A stretch of 64,000 nt of DNA, from positions 2,232,001-2,296,000 of the forward strand of contig NZ_CP115396.1 in the NCBI RefSeq assembly GCF_027625995.1, read 5' to 3'. Position 1 is the stretch's first letter. Every line of letters starts with the position of its first letter. Below, one piece after another: positions 8,923-15,618 of the stretch. The notes beneath the pieces are model-generated. The model was not told the origin of the DNA. It saw only the letters and a program-made list of their open reading frames with translations, and ran no database searches. Source of the stretch: Hymenobacter yonginensis. Lineage in GTDB: Bacteria; Bacteroidota; Bacteroidia; Cytophagales; Hymenobacteraceae. A program made the position numbers and the translations under genes.

Positions 8923-9173
8923 CGTATTAGCATCCGACTGAACTGCTTGGTAGCTGCAGTACCGTTTGCAGACATCTGCCGCTACATGCGGCTAACGGTT
9001 GTAGTATAAAATTATGGCTTCACCGGATACTTTGCGTGTCCACAACCGTTCTCAAACCAATACTCACATTGTTTAACTGTAAAATATTTATCCCCTTTTA
9101 AACACATACACAACTGATTATTACAATATTCATAAATAACACAAGCATATTTTATCCCGAGTAAAATCCAAGA

Positions 9174-9200
9174 TTTGCTCTCTTCTCGTATATATCTTTG
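9174..9200 (+). promoter_or_regulatory. Bacteroidota-type promoter
   Basis: TTTG at 9174-9177 and TATCTTTG at 9193-9200 (consensus TAnnTTTG), with a 15-bp spacer that is a little shorter than usual. It faces the small gene at 9330 and would give a leader of about 120 nt. The flanking 8925-9329 sequence is AT-rich and otherwise empty. Confidence 0.55.
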
Positions 9201-9329
9201 AATACTATTTTTGCTACAATTATTAGCTGCGCTTTAGTGCAGCAGCCGCTCCGATTTACGCTTACTCCTGCGCATCACACCTGGCCCAGGTTCCATTGAG
9301 TCTGCTTCTCACCACGAATCCCCATTCGT

Positions 9330-9539
9330 ATGGAACGTCATGTGCTTACCTCATCTTTGCCGACTACTGCCATAGCGGTGCTGCTGCTGGCCAGCGGTAT
9401 CCTGTCGGCCAATACCCTATCGGGCTGTGTCGGGTCTGCTGGCTTATTGAATACCGACGCCGACCAGCGCCACACTGATCCGGCCGGCAAATCCAGATCC
9501 AGACACCGTGTGGCCCGCCACCGGCGCGTGCTTGCCTGA
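9330..9539 (+). CDS. Small putative exported protein, unknown
   Basis: 69 residues: a short N-terminus, one hydrophobic segment (TTAIAVLLLASGILSANTLSG) that could be a signal peptide or membrane anchor, then a hydrophilic tail rich in Arg and His (SRSRHRVARHRRVLA). I do not recognise it. Support comes from context only: a TATCTTTG promoter element upstream and a strong terminator 18 bp after the stop. A different frame open from 9296 overlaps it. It could instead be a non-coding transcript. Confidence 0.35.
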   Translation: MERHVLTSSLPTTAIAVLLLASGILSANTLSGCVGSAGLLNTDADQRHTDPAGKSRSRHRVARHRRVLA

Positions 9540-9557
9540 GTTGCGTGAACAGTAAAC

Positions 9558-9598
9558 CAAAATGCCCGGCATGCTACTCTGCATACCGGGCATTTTGG
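9558..9598 (+). terminator. Terminator after the small gene at 9330
   Basis: CCAAAATGCCCGG, inner ATGC/GCAT, CCGGGCATTTTGG. The A- and T-runs on either side make it usable in both directions. Confidence 0.85.
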
Positions 9599-9637
9599 TG
9601 GTCAGACCATTTCTAATCTTCCTCCTAGCAACTGCAA

Positions 9638-9666
9638 ACGCCCAGACCTCGGCCTGGGCGTCATTT
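9638..9666 (-). terminator. Hairpin downstream of rtcB
   Basis: ACGCCCAG/CTGGGCGT stem, 30 bp beyond the rtcB stop. The T-run lies on the plus-strand side, so for rtcB it may act as a 3'-end stabiliser rather than a classical terminator. Confidence 0.5.
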
Positions 9667-9695
9667 TTCTGCGCAGTAATTCAGCGCAGCGCCTG

Positions 9696-11096
9696 TCAAC
9701 CGCCTTCCATCCGCACGATACGCGGCGTGAACGAGCCCAGCACATCCACCAGCTCGGTTTGGCTCTGCATCACGGCCCGAATGTCCTTGTAGGCCTGCGG
9801 GGCTTCGTCGAGGCCGCCGCCAATCAGCTCGATGCCGTGCTGCTGCAGGTAGCGCCGCACTTCCGCTTCGCCTAGCTCCTGCTTGGCCCGGGTCCGGGAC
9901 ATGGCCCGCCCCGCCCCGTGCGACGCCGACGACAGCGAGGCCGCCTCGCCCCGCCCCCGCACAATAAAGCCAGGAGCCGTCATGGAGCCGGGAATGATGC
10001 CAAGCACCCCGGCCCCGGCCGGCGTAGCGCCCTTGCGATGCACAATGGCCTCACGGCCATCGACTAGCCGTTCTTTCCAGGCGAAGTTATGGTGGTTTTC
10101 CACTTTCGCCAAGGGCCGCTCGCCTAAAGCTTTGGCCAGCCGCTGATGAATCTGGTGGTGGCAGGCCGAAGCGTAGTCACCGGCTAGGTTCATGGCGGCC
10201 CAGTATTCCTGGCCGGCCTCGCTATCCAGCGAAAGCCAGGCTAAGTGCTGCGCTTCGGCGGGCAGCTGGCAAACGTCTTTGGCGAGCTTGGTGTAGTGGT
10301 TGGCCACGCTGGCGCCCAGCCCCCGCGAGCCGCTGTGCGAGAGCAGCCCCAGGTACTGGCCTACCGGCACGTCCAGCTCATTGGTGGGGTCGAGGATATC
10401 GACCACGCCCCATTCCACGAAGTGGTTGCCGCCACCGGACGTGCCGATTTGCTCGGCAGCAGTGCCCTGCTTGTTACGCAGGAAGTTAATGTCGCGGAAC
10501 TCGGGGCGCTCCAGCACGGCGTGGTCGAGCTTCTGGCCGCGCACAAAGCCCTGCTTGTTGCCGAACCGCGTGTGCTCCAGCAGCAGCTTGCGCAGCTCCT
10601 GCACCCGCTGCTCCAGAAACTTGGGCGGCAGCGCAAACACTGACAGCGCCATCCGGCACCCAATGTCCACGCCCACGGCGTAGGGAATCACGGCGTTGTC
10701 GGTGGCCAGCACCCCGCCGATGGGCAGGCCGTAGCCGTGGTGGGCATCGGGCATGAGGGCGCCGGCCATGGTCACGGGCAGTTTCATGGCCGTTTCCATC
10801 TGGTGGATGGCGCCCTGCTCAATGTGTTCGGCCCCGAAGACGGCGTAGCTTTTCCGCTCGGCGAGGGCAATATGGCGGCTGGGCGCAGGCAGCAGCGCGG
10901 CGGCCGTATGGCTCCAGTCGAGGTCGGTAAGGAAGTCAGTAGGGTTTGCCAGCAGCGCCGTGAGCAGAGCCAATTGGTCGGTTTGAGAGAGTTTTTTGAG
11001 GTGCTTGCGCTGCAGCTGGGCCAGCGCCAGACCAATTGCCCGGCCCTCGGGAAACCCGAGCTGGCGCAAGTCGTTGCCACGTAATTGTGAAGCCAT
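9696..11096 (-). CDS. rtcB: RtcB family tRNA-splicing/RNA ligase
   Basis: 466 residues. Conserved RtcB elements appear in order: MPDAHHGYGLPIGGV, GVDIGCRM (metal-binding Asp and Cys), GGGNHFVEW, LLSHSGSRGLG, VENHHNFAWKE, HRKGATPA (the guanylylated His, about residue 350) and SHGAGR near the C-terminus. RtcB joins 2',3'-cyclic-phosphate ends to 5'-OH ends using GTP and Mn(II), so it repairs RNAs cut by ribotoxins. I start at MASQLRG; the 28-codon upstream extension is not family-like. It lies downstream of the Ro60-like gene and the tRNA-like modules on the same strand, the classical RNA-repair linkage. Confidence 0.95.
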   Translation of the reverse strand: MASQLRGNDLRQLGFPEGRAIGLALAQLQRKHLKKLSQTDQLALLTALLANPTDFLTDLDWSHTAAALLPAPSRHIALAERKSYAVFGAEHIEQGAIHQMETAMKLPVTMAGALMPDAHHGYGLPIGGVLATDNAVIPYAVGVDIGCRMALSVFALPPKFLEQRVQELRKLLLEHTRFGNKQGFVRGQKLDHAVLERPEFRDINFLRNKQGTAAEQIGTSGGGNHFVEWGVVDILDPTNELDVPVGQYLGLLSHSGSRGLGASVANHYTKLAKDVCQLPAEAQHLAWLSLDSEAGQEYWAAMNLAGDYASACHHQIHQRLAKALGERPLAKVENHHNFAWKERLVDGREAIVHRKGATPAGAGVLGIIPGSMTAPGFIVRGRGEAASLSSASHGAGRAMSRTRAKQELGEAEVRRYLQQHGIELIGGGLDEAPQAYKDIRAVMQSQTELVDVLGSFTPRIVRMEGG

Positions 11097-11250
11097 GATG
11101 GAGGAATTCGTGAGTGAGAAGTAGTTAATATTGAGTAGCTGGTATTGAGTATTAAGTACCAATCGTTGCTTATCAAGCAATTAACTATGATCTGTGAATG
11201 ATGGATAATGCGGATAACTGAGTAGAATTTTGTGTTGTATTTGCCGGATG

Positions 11251-11330
11251 AAAAAAGCTGGGCAACAAGCCGAACCGCCGCTTGGTAGTGACAGGACGAA
11301 GTATGGCGGCCCTACGGCACCAGCTTTTTT
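11251..11330 (-). ncRNA. Y-RNA-like module E (no tRNA-like domain; doubles as terminator)
   Basis: Last and shortest of five related units, about 80 nt on the minus strand. It opens with AAAAAAGCUGG and closes with CCAGCUUUUUU. Inside are the shared elements: 5' UGCCGUA, then an 8-bp helix GGGCCGCC/GGCGGUUC (two G.U pairs), then AUACUUCG, and on the 3' side UUGUUGCC. The T- and D-arms of units B-D are absent; a ~25-nt loop replaces them. The closing hairpin plus U-run should terminate transcription ~150 bp before rtcB. Confidence 0.7.
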
Positions 11331-11336
11331 CCGCCA

Positions 11337-11463
11337 ATTGGGCAACAGGGTGCAGGGCCCACATGCGTGCTCTAACCAACTGAGCTACTGCCTTGCGGCA
11401 GGTGGGACTTGAACCCACGACCCCACCGACCCCATCGAAGTAAGGCCCTGCTACGGCACCAAT
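11337..11463 (-). ncRNA. Y-RNA-like module D with permuted tRNA-like domain
   Basis: 127 nt. The stem has 5' AUUGGUGCCGUA and 3' CUGUUGCCCAAU, then a perfect 8-bp helix GCAGGGCC/GGCCCUGC and UACUUCG. The tRNA-like part is in circularly permuted order: T-arm (GUGGG-UUCAAGU-CCCAC), acceptor-like helix CUGCC/GGCAG capped by a GCAA tetraloop, then a D-arm UAGCUCAGUUGGUUAGAGCA. The former 5' and 3' ends of a tRNA are thus joined, and the Y-type stem takes the place of the anticodon arm. The order matches the tRNA-mimic domain described for bacterial YrlA RNAs. Confidence 0.82.
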
Positions 11464-11476
11464 CAGCCGGCAATTT

Positions 11477-11619
11477 GTACGGGGCAACAGGCGCCCGGCC
11501 TCCAAAAACCTGCTCTACCAACTGAGCTACAGCCGCCGCCGAAGCAGCAGCCAGCGGGACTCGAACCCGCGACCTGGGCGTTAAAAGCGCGAAGTATGGC
11601 CCGGCTACGGCACCCGTAC
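11477..11619 (-). ncRNA. Y-RNA-like module C with permuted tRNA-like domain
   Basis: 143 nt, closed by GUACGGG/CCCCGUAC. It shares UGCCGUA and UGUUGCC, then an upper helix GCCGGGCC/GGCCGGGC (7 of 8 pairs) and AUACUUCG. The tRNA-like part is permuted: T-arm GCGGG-UUCGAGU-CCCGC, a 10-bp acceptor-like helix capped by UUCG, then D-arm UAGCUCAGUUGGUAGAGCA. Because the T-loop sequence precedes the D-arm and the acceptor is closed by a tetraloop, it cannot be a translating tRNA. Upper-helix bases differ from the other units while pairing is kept. Confidence 0.82.
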
Positions 11620-11654
11620 AGAGTTACGCTAAAGTAAATAGGCAATAGAAATAG

Positions 11655-11799
11655 AATAAGACCGGGGCAACAGGTGAGAAACAGTGGCTGATGCCACCTC
11701 TGCTCTACCAGCTGAGCTACTGCCCGCCCTGACGCGGCCGGCAGACACGACTCGAACGTGCGACCCGAAGAAACGCTTCTCCACGGCACCCGACTTATT
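11655..11799 (-). ncRNA. Y-RNA-like module B with permuted tRNA-like domain
   Basis: 145 nt. An outer AAUAAG/CUUAUU pairing continues into GGGUGCCGUG and CUGUUGCCCC, then upper helix GAGAAGC/GUUUCUC. The motif after the helix is UUUCUUCG, a variant of UACUUCG. T-arm GCACG-UUCGAGU-CGUGU comes next, then acceptor-like CUGCC...GGCAG with a longer capped loop, then D-arm UAGCUCAGCUGGUAGAGCA and an extra small hairpin GUGGC-AUCA-GCCAC. The order is permuted as in units C and D. Confidence 0.8.
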
Positions 11800-11823
11800 A
11801 TAACGTCCTGAAACCACGGCGCT

Positions 11824-11942
11824 GGGGCAACGGTCAGCCGGCGGATTGTGCCCCGGCCGTAGCCGCGGCATGGGACTCGAACCCGGCAGCACTTCCGAAG
11901 AAGCCTGCTTCACCAGCGAAGTACCGCCCGCTTACGGCACCC
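11824..11942 (-). ncRNA. Y-RNA-like module A (degenerate tRNA-like domain)
   Basis: First unit transcribed after the Ro60-like gene, 119 nt. It has GGGUGCCGUAA at the 5' side and ACCGUUGCCCC at the 3' side, a 9-position helix AGCGGGCGG/CCGCCGGCU with one mismatch, then UACUUCG. A UUCG-capped hairpin (GGCUUC/GAAGU) follows, then a weakened T-arm (UUCGAGU loop, only three stem pairs) and an acceptor-like hairpin capped by UACG. The UAGCUC D-arm is missing. It therefore keeps the Y stem but has a diverged mimic domain. Confidence 0.7.
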
Positions 11943-11963
11943 AACGGCCGTAGTTCAGGGGTT

Positions 11964-12008
11964 GGAACGGGCGCCCGAGGCCAAATTGCCCCGGCGCCGC
12001 GCCGTTCC
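11964..12008 (-). other. GC-rich hairpin between ro60 and module A
   Basis: GGAACGG/CCGTTCC outer stem with nested GGCGCC pairing. It lies between the TROVE stop and the first Y-RNA-like unit and could be a processing or attenuation structure separating mRNA from RNA array. There is no T-run. Confidence 0.45.
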
Positions 12009-12162
12009 GGCCGACGGCTGCCGAATAGTGGTCAGCCGCCTTCCCAAAGAGTTTACGATGTACTGGACATGATTATTGCGTGAGGCTTGTAGAAAATCGG
12101 GCAGAGGCCCGGGAGCAGCGGCAGCTTTTCTTGGCGGAATACCACTCCCGGGGTTGCGGGTA

Positions 12163-13689
12163 TTAGAAGTCAATCGATTCGATTTCGGTGAGGGCGGAGC
12201 CACCGTTTTCCAGCGCCGCCAGCACGTCGAACACTTTGTCGGACCAGCCAGCAATCAGGGCCACTCCGTCCTCGGCGCGCACGTCGAGGGGGGCGGTGCC
12301 GTGGCCGGCCAGGTCGAAGAGGTACAGCCGCGCCTGGGGCGCCACCGTGCGGCGGTAGTCGGCCCACTCCTTGGCGATGCTAGTGCCAAAGGGGGCGGAG
12401 TTCCAGAGCTGGCAGTCGGTAAACACCAGCACCTTGTCTACCACCTCGCGGCGGCGCTTCAGGTCCTCGATAACGAGGTAGCCGTTGGTGCTGTAGCCGA
12501 CCTCGCCTTCGCGCCGGTAGAACTCGTCGACGTTGCGCAAAACCGGGCCGCGGGGCAAGCTCAGCCGCTTCCAGGTGTTGCCGAACATGCCGGCCACCAC
12601 GTGCTGGCAGCGGCTCTGCAGCAGCATACCCAGCACCAGGCCCACGTCGTAGAGCAGCACTTTGCTGCGCGGCGACACCGGCTGCTGCATCGAGCCCGAC
12701 ACGTCGCAGGCAATTACCACGCGGGTGTCGGGGCCGAAGCCGCGCAGGTTGGCGGCGCTGTGGCTGATGGCGTCTTCCAACGCCGCCAGCACCGCCGACA
12801 CGTGGCCGCCGTGCAGGGCTTTCACCTCGCGGTAGGCCGCCAGAAACCGGAAGGGCAGCTGCTTGCTGCGCGCCACCGCAAACCGGTCGGCCAGGGCGGC
12901 GCACACCTCCACCATCGTTTCGGCCGACACGTCGGCTTCGAGGATATTGCGCAGGTTGCGCAGCAGGGCCATGTAGCCCAGCTTGCCGCTGCCAATCAGC
13001 TCGGTCCATTTCTGGCGGAAGGCCGCCGTGCGCTCCGCCGGCGTGGCGTAGGTCACCTGCCCCAGCGCCGACAGCTCGGTTTCCCAGGTGTAGGGCGTGG
13101 GCAGCGTGCCCGCCACCAGGTGGTTGAACAAGGCTTGCTGCTCGGCGTTTTTGGCGGCAGGGTGCACCAGAAACAGCGCGTCGCGGAGGCGAACGGCGCC
13201 GGCCCGGTCGTACTTGGCCAGCTGGTAGCCGTCGAAACGGTTGAAGCTTTGGGCCAGGCCTTTCTGCACCTGCTTGGAGAGGCGGTTGAGGGTTTTGCGG
13301 CCGGTGCGCTGGTTGGCCTGCGTGTAGAAGGCCAGCAGCTCCGTGATTTCGTCGGGGCGCTGCACGATGCGGGCTACCAGGCGGCTCACGAGGCTGTCGC
13401 CGCAGTGGCGACGGGTCAGCTCCACGGCCAGCACCAAAGGCACGGAGCGTAGGTGCATCCGCTCCCGGGCATACACCGCCAGCTGGGCCACAAAGCGAGG
13501 CTCGCACCGCGCCACCAGCTCCCGGAGTCGCGTCAGCCGCGTATCGGCCGTTTCGTAGAACTGGTCGGCGAGGGCCGTGGTGGCCACGGCGGCGTACAGC
13601 TCCAGCGCAGGCGACAAAGTGAAAGCGGCAGCCCCGGCGTGGTTTACGGTATCGGGCCGGGCTTTGCGGAAGGGTAAATTAAAACGCAT
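12163..13689 (-). CDS. rsr: Ro60/Rsr-like TROVE domain protein
   Basis: 508 residues. The first ~320 are helical HEAT-like TROVE repeats (LTRLRELVARCEPRF, GDSLVSRLVARIVQRPDE, YMALLRNLRNILE). A von Willebrand A domain follows, with the MIDAS motif ACDVSGSMQ near residue 330 and a later VLVFTDCQLW. Ro60/Rsr proteins form a ring that binds misfolded RNA ends in its cavity and Y RNA on its outside; in Deinococcus and Salmonella Rsr works with Y RNAs and nucleases in RNA quality control. Five Y-RNA-like modules follow directly on the same strand, then rtcB, so ligand RNAs and ligase are probably co-expressed. No RtcR-type sigma-54 regulator is visible nearby. Confidence 0.95.
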   Translation of the reverse strand: MRFNLPFRKARPDTVNHAGAAAFTLSPALELYAAVATTALADQFYETADTRLTRLRELVARCEPRFVAQLAVYARERMHLRSVPLVLAVELTRRHCGDSLVSRLVARIVQRPDEITELLAFYTQANQRTGRKTLNRLSKQVQKGLAQSFNRFDGYQLAKYDRAGAVRLRDALFLVHPAAKNAEQQALFNHLVAGTLPTPYTWETELSALGQVTYATPAERTAAFRQKWTELIGSGKLGYMALLRNLRNILEADVSAETMVEVCAALADRFAVARSKQLPFRFLAAYREVKALHGGHVSAVLAALEDAISHSAANLRGFGPDTRVVIACDVSGSMQQPVSPRSKVLLYDVGLVLGMLLQSRCQHVVAGMFGNTWKRLSLPRGPVLRNVDEFYRREGEVGYSTNGYLVIEDLKRRREVVDKVLVFTDCQLWNSAPFGTSIAKEWADYRRTVAPQARLYLFDLAGHGTAPLDVRAEDGVALIAGWSDKVFDVLAALENGGSALTEIESIDF

Positions 13690-13821
13690 AAAAATGGCGG
13701 TAAAAAGATGAGAATGACACGCATTTAATTGAGAAATAAGCCGGGTTTTTGCGCGCTATAATTCAGACATAGTTTTCCTGTTTCGAATAAAAATTAATTT
13801 ATTCTATTGAAAAATTAGCAT

Positions 13822-13858
13822 GAAAAAAGCCCGGCTTCTGGGGAGAGCCGGGCTTCTT
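13822..13858 (-). terminator. Minus-strand terminator upstream of ro60
   Basis: AAGCCCGGCT/AGCCGGGCTT stem followed, on the minus strand, by TTTTTT. It implies a minus-strand transcript ending here, separate from ro60. Confidence 0.75.
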
Positions 13859-13879
13859 CACGAAGGCATCAGACGGAAG

Positions 13880-13990
13880 TTATCCGCGTGAATCTTTCGA
13901 TAAAAAGTCCCGGCCGCACATATCCCACTCGCGGCGATTTTGCCGTTTACTCGGGAAGGATAGCGCAACGTAAGCAGCTGGCTGGTGCAT
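13880..13990 (-). CDS. Candidate 36-residue protein
   Basis: ATG at 13990 to TAA at 13880. The product is hydrophilic, with KRQNRREWDMCGRDFLSK in its second half. It lies between two minus-strand terminators (13822-13858 and 14013-14048), which suggests a small independent gene, but I see no good promoter in the short gap upstream. I do not recognise the sequence. Confidence 0.25.
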   Translation of the reverse strand: MHQPAAYVALSFPSKRQNRREWDMCGRDFLSKDSRG

Positions 13991-14012
13991 GGCCGAAGGG
14001 GATAAGGGGTTG

Positions 14013-14048
14013 AAAAACAAACAACCCGAACCTTCTGGGTTCGGGTTG
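14013..14048 (-). terminator. Minus-strand terminator of a small transcript
   Basis: CAACCCGAACC/GGTTCGGGTTG, loop TTCT, then TTTGTTTGTTTTT on the minus strand. Confidence 0.85.
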
Positions 14049-14078
14049 CGGAAGTGTCAGAGGGAATCTGCTACTGCT

Positions 14079-14156
14079 TCAGCTATACCGAACCATGGAC
14101 GATGCACTTGGCTTCATCCGGTCTTGCTCAAAGGTGTAGTTGATGTGGCGCAGCAT
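14079..14156 (-). CDS. Candidate 25-residue peptide or sRNA
   Basis: ATG at 14156, stop at 14079; it begins MLRHINYTFEQDRMKP. It is placed well inside a complete small transcription unit: promoter at 14179-14210, predicted start near 14172, terminator at 14013-14048, giving a transcript of about 160 nt. The product is unknown. The transcript could equally be a non-coding RNA. Confidence 0.35.
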   Translation of the reverse strand: MLRHINYTFEQDRMKPSASSMVRYS

Positions 14157-14178
14157 GGGGTTGTTGTGTTTGGTGTCA

Positions 14179-14210
14179 CAAATATGAAAGGACTTTTTAT
14201 AGCCACCAAA
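14179..14210 (-). promoter_or_regulatory. Bacteroidota-type promoter, minus strand
   Basis: Read on the minus strand: TTTG (14210-14207), a 20-bp spacer, CATATTTG (14186-14179), one mismatch from TAnnTTTG. Confidence 0.55.
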
Positions 14211-14310
14211 TTAATTTCAAAAATATTTTAATTATTTTTTTTCAATACATGACTCTATTCGTTCCATTTATCGGCTACCCTTTAATAAACGTCATGATTT
14301 TCTGCATCCC

Positions 14311-14418
14311 GTAGAGGCGCATATTTGCGTCTCGTCGTTGAACGAACGGCACCGTACTATTGGAACCGCGCCTTATAAACAACATCACCAACGACGAGAC
14401 GCGAGTACGCGTCTCTAC
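14311..14418. repeat. Dispersed inverted repeat, family 1 copy a
   Basis: Arms of about 30 bp, GTAGAGGCGCATATTTGCGT at the left and the related complement ending GCGTCTCTAC at the right, with CGTCGTTG at the inner edge. Further copies lie at 21929, 36670, 46056, 47909 and 62630. Confidence 0.85.
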
Positions 14419-14486
14419 ATGCGTTCTGAAATCCTGCCCCCCCTTGCCACCATCCTCCGGCCCTGGGTTACGTACTTGCGCAGCAT

Positions 14487-15392
14487 ATGCCGCGCCTCGC
14501 CACCTCCGAACGATACAGCATCAGCCTGCCTGATGGCCACCGCTTCCCGATTGCCAAGTACGAGCTGATTCGGGAGCAGCTGCTGTGGCAAGGCATTGCG
14601 CCCGCCGCCGACTTCTACGACCCCGGCCTGGCCAGCGAGGAAGACATCCTGCGGGTACACTCCGCCGATTACTGGCACCGCGTGCGCGACCTGCAGCTGA
14701 CGGCCGCCGAGGTGCGCCGCCTGGGCTTGCCGCAAAGCCCGGAGCTGGTGCGCCGCTCGCTGAGCAGCGTGGCGGGCACGGTGCAGTCGGCGCAGGAAGC
14801 GCTGCGCACGGGCATCGGCATGAGCCTGGCCGGCGGCACCCACCACGCGTTCCGCGACCGGGGCGAGGGATTCTGTGTGCTCAACGACATTGCCGTGGCC
14901 GCCGCGCACCTGCTCCACCACGGCCTGGCCCGGCAGGTGCTGGTCGTGGACCTCGACGTGCATCAGGGCGACGGCACGGCCAGCATCTTCCGGGATGAGC
15001 CGCGCGTGTTCACCTTCAGCATGCACGCCGGCGCCAACTACCCGCTACGCAAGGAGCAGTCGGACCTGGACATTGCGCTGGATTTGGGCACCGACGACGC
15101 CACCTACCTACGCCTGCTCCACGACACGCTGCCCGGCCTGCTGGCGCGTGTGCAGCCCGATTTCGTGTTTTTCCAGGCCGGCGTAGACGTGCTGGCCACC
15201 GACAAGCTGGGCAAGCTGGCCCTCACGCTCTCCGGCTGCCGCCAGCGCGACGAGTACGTGCTGCGCCTCTGCCACCAGCACCGCCTGCCCGTAGCCGTAA
15301 GCATGGGCGGCGGCTACTCCGAACGCCTCTCCGACATTGTAGACGCCCATTGCAACACGTTTCGGGTAGCGTATGAGGTGTGTTTTTTGTAA
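14487..15392 (+). CDS. Histone deacetylase/AcuC family protein
   Basis: 301 residues. The arginase/deacetylase fold signatures are present: GGTHHAFRDRGEGFCVLND (tandem active-site His, about residues 116-118), VVDLDVHQGDGTA (Zn-binding Asp and His) and FFQAGVDVLATDKLGKL (second Asp), ending with VSMGGGY (the Tyr/Gly motif). Bacterial members remove acetyl groups from acetyl-CoA synthetase, polyamines or other small amines; the substrate cannot be inferred here. The ATG at 14487 gives the expected N-terminus. A family-1 repeat sits just upstream, so the promoter must be close. Confidence 0.93.
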   Translation: MPRLATSERYSISLPDGHRFPIAKYELIREQLLWQGIAPAADFYDPGLASEEDILRVHSADYWHRVRDLQLTAAEVRRLGLPQSPELVRRSLSSVAGTVQSAQEALRTGIGMSLAGGTHHAFRDRGEGFCVLNDIAVAAAHLLHHGLARQVLVVDLDVHQGDGTASIFRDEPRVFTFSMHAGANYPLRKEQSDLDIALDLGTDDATYLRLLHDTLPGLLARVQPDFVFFQAGVDVLATDKLGKLALTLSGCRQRDEYVLRLCHQHRLPVAVSMGGGYSERLSDIVDAHCNTFRVAYEVCFL

Positions 15393-15424
15393 TGAGGTGA
15401 TGGGGTTATGAGGGTATGAGGTGG

Positions 15425-15457
15425 CAGGTGACAGGTGACAGGTGACAGGTGACAGGT
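15425..15457. repeat. CAGGTGA tandem heptamer
   Basis: Nearly five uninterrupted copies of CAGGTGA just downstream of the deacetylase gene. Confidence 0.85.
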
Positions 15458-15464
15458 AAAGAAA

Positions 15465-15565
15465 GAACGTCATTCCGAGCGGAGCGAGGAATCTCGCCAG
15501 TGTGGTAGACAATGCCACTCCAACGTCAGCACGCGAGATTCCTCGCTCCGCTCGGAATGACGTTC
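15465..15565. repeat. Inverted repeat, family 2-like (33-bp arms)
   Basis: Arms start GAACGTCATTCCGAGCGGAG and end with its complement, around a 35-bp centre. The GTCAT...GAGC core and the AGCACGCGAGAT element also occur in the 52-bp repeats near 30.4 kb. Confidence 0.85.
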
Positions 15566-15618
15566 TCATTTCACCACCCACCCCATCACCCCATCACCTC
15601 ATAACCTACCTTTACACC

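Noticed and set aside
11185-11913. Open frames of about 100 codons across the tRNA-like region
   Set aside because: They overlap structured RNA with compensatory changes, and their products have no protein-like composition.
11251-11942. Cluster of ordinary tRNA genes, suggested by T-loop and D-arm sequences
   Set aside because: T-arm precedes D-arm, acceptor-like helices are closed by tetraloops or other loops, there is no anticodon arm, and all units share a non-tRNA stem. They fit Y-RNA-type mimics instead.
12076-13452. Long plus-strand frame opposite ro60
   Set aside because: Mirror of a strongly conserved coding strand in GC-rich DNA; the product is an unnatural His/Gln/Arg mix.
13690-13800. 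Sigma-54 promoter for the RNA-repair locus, expected from RtcR-type control elsewhere
   Set aside because: No GG/GC -24/-12 pair is visible upstream of ro60, and no RtcR gene is in the window.
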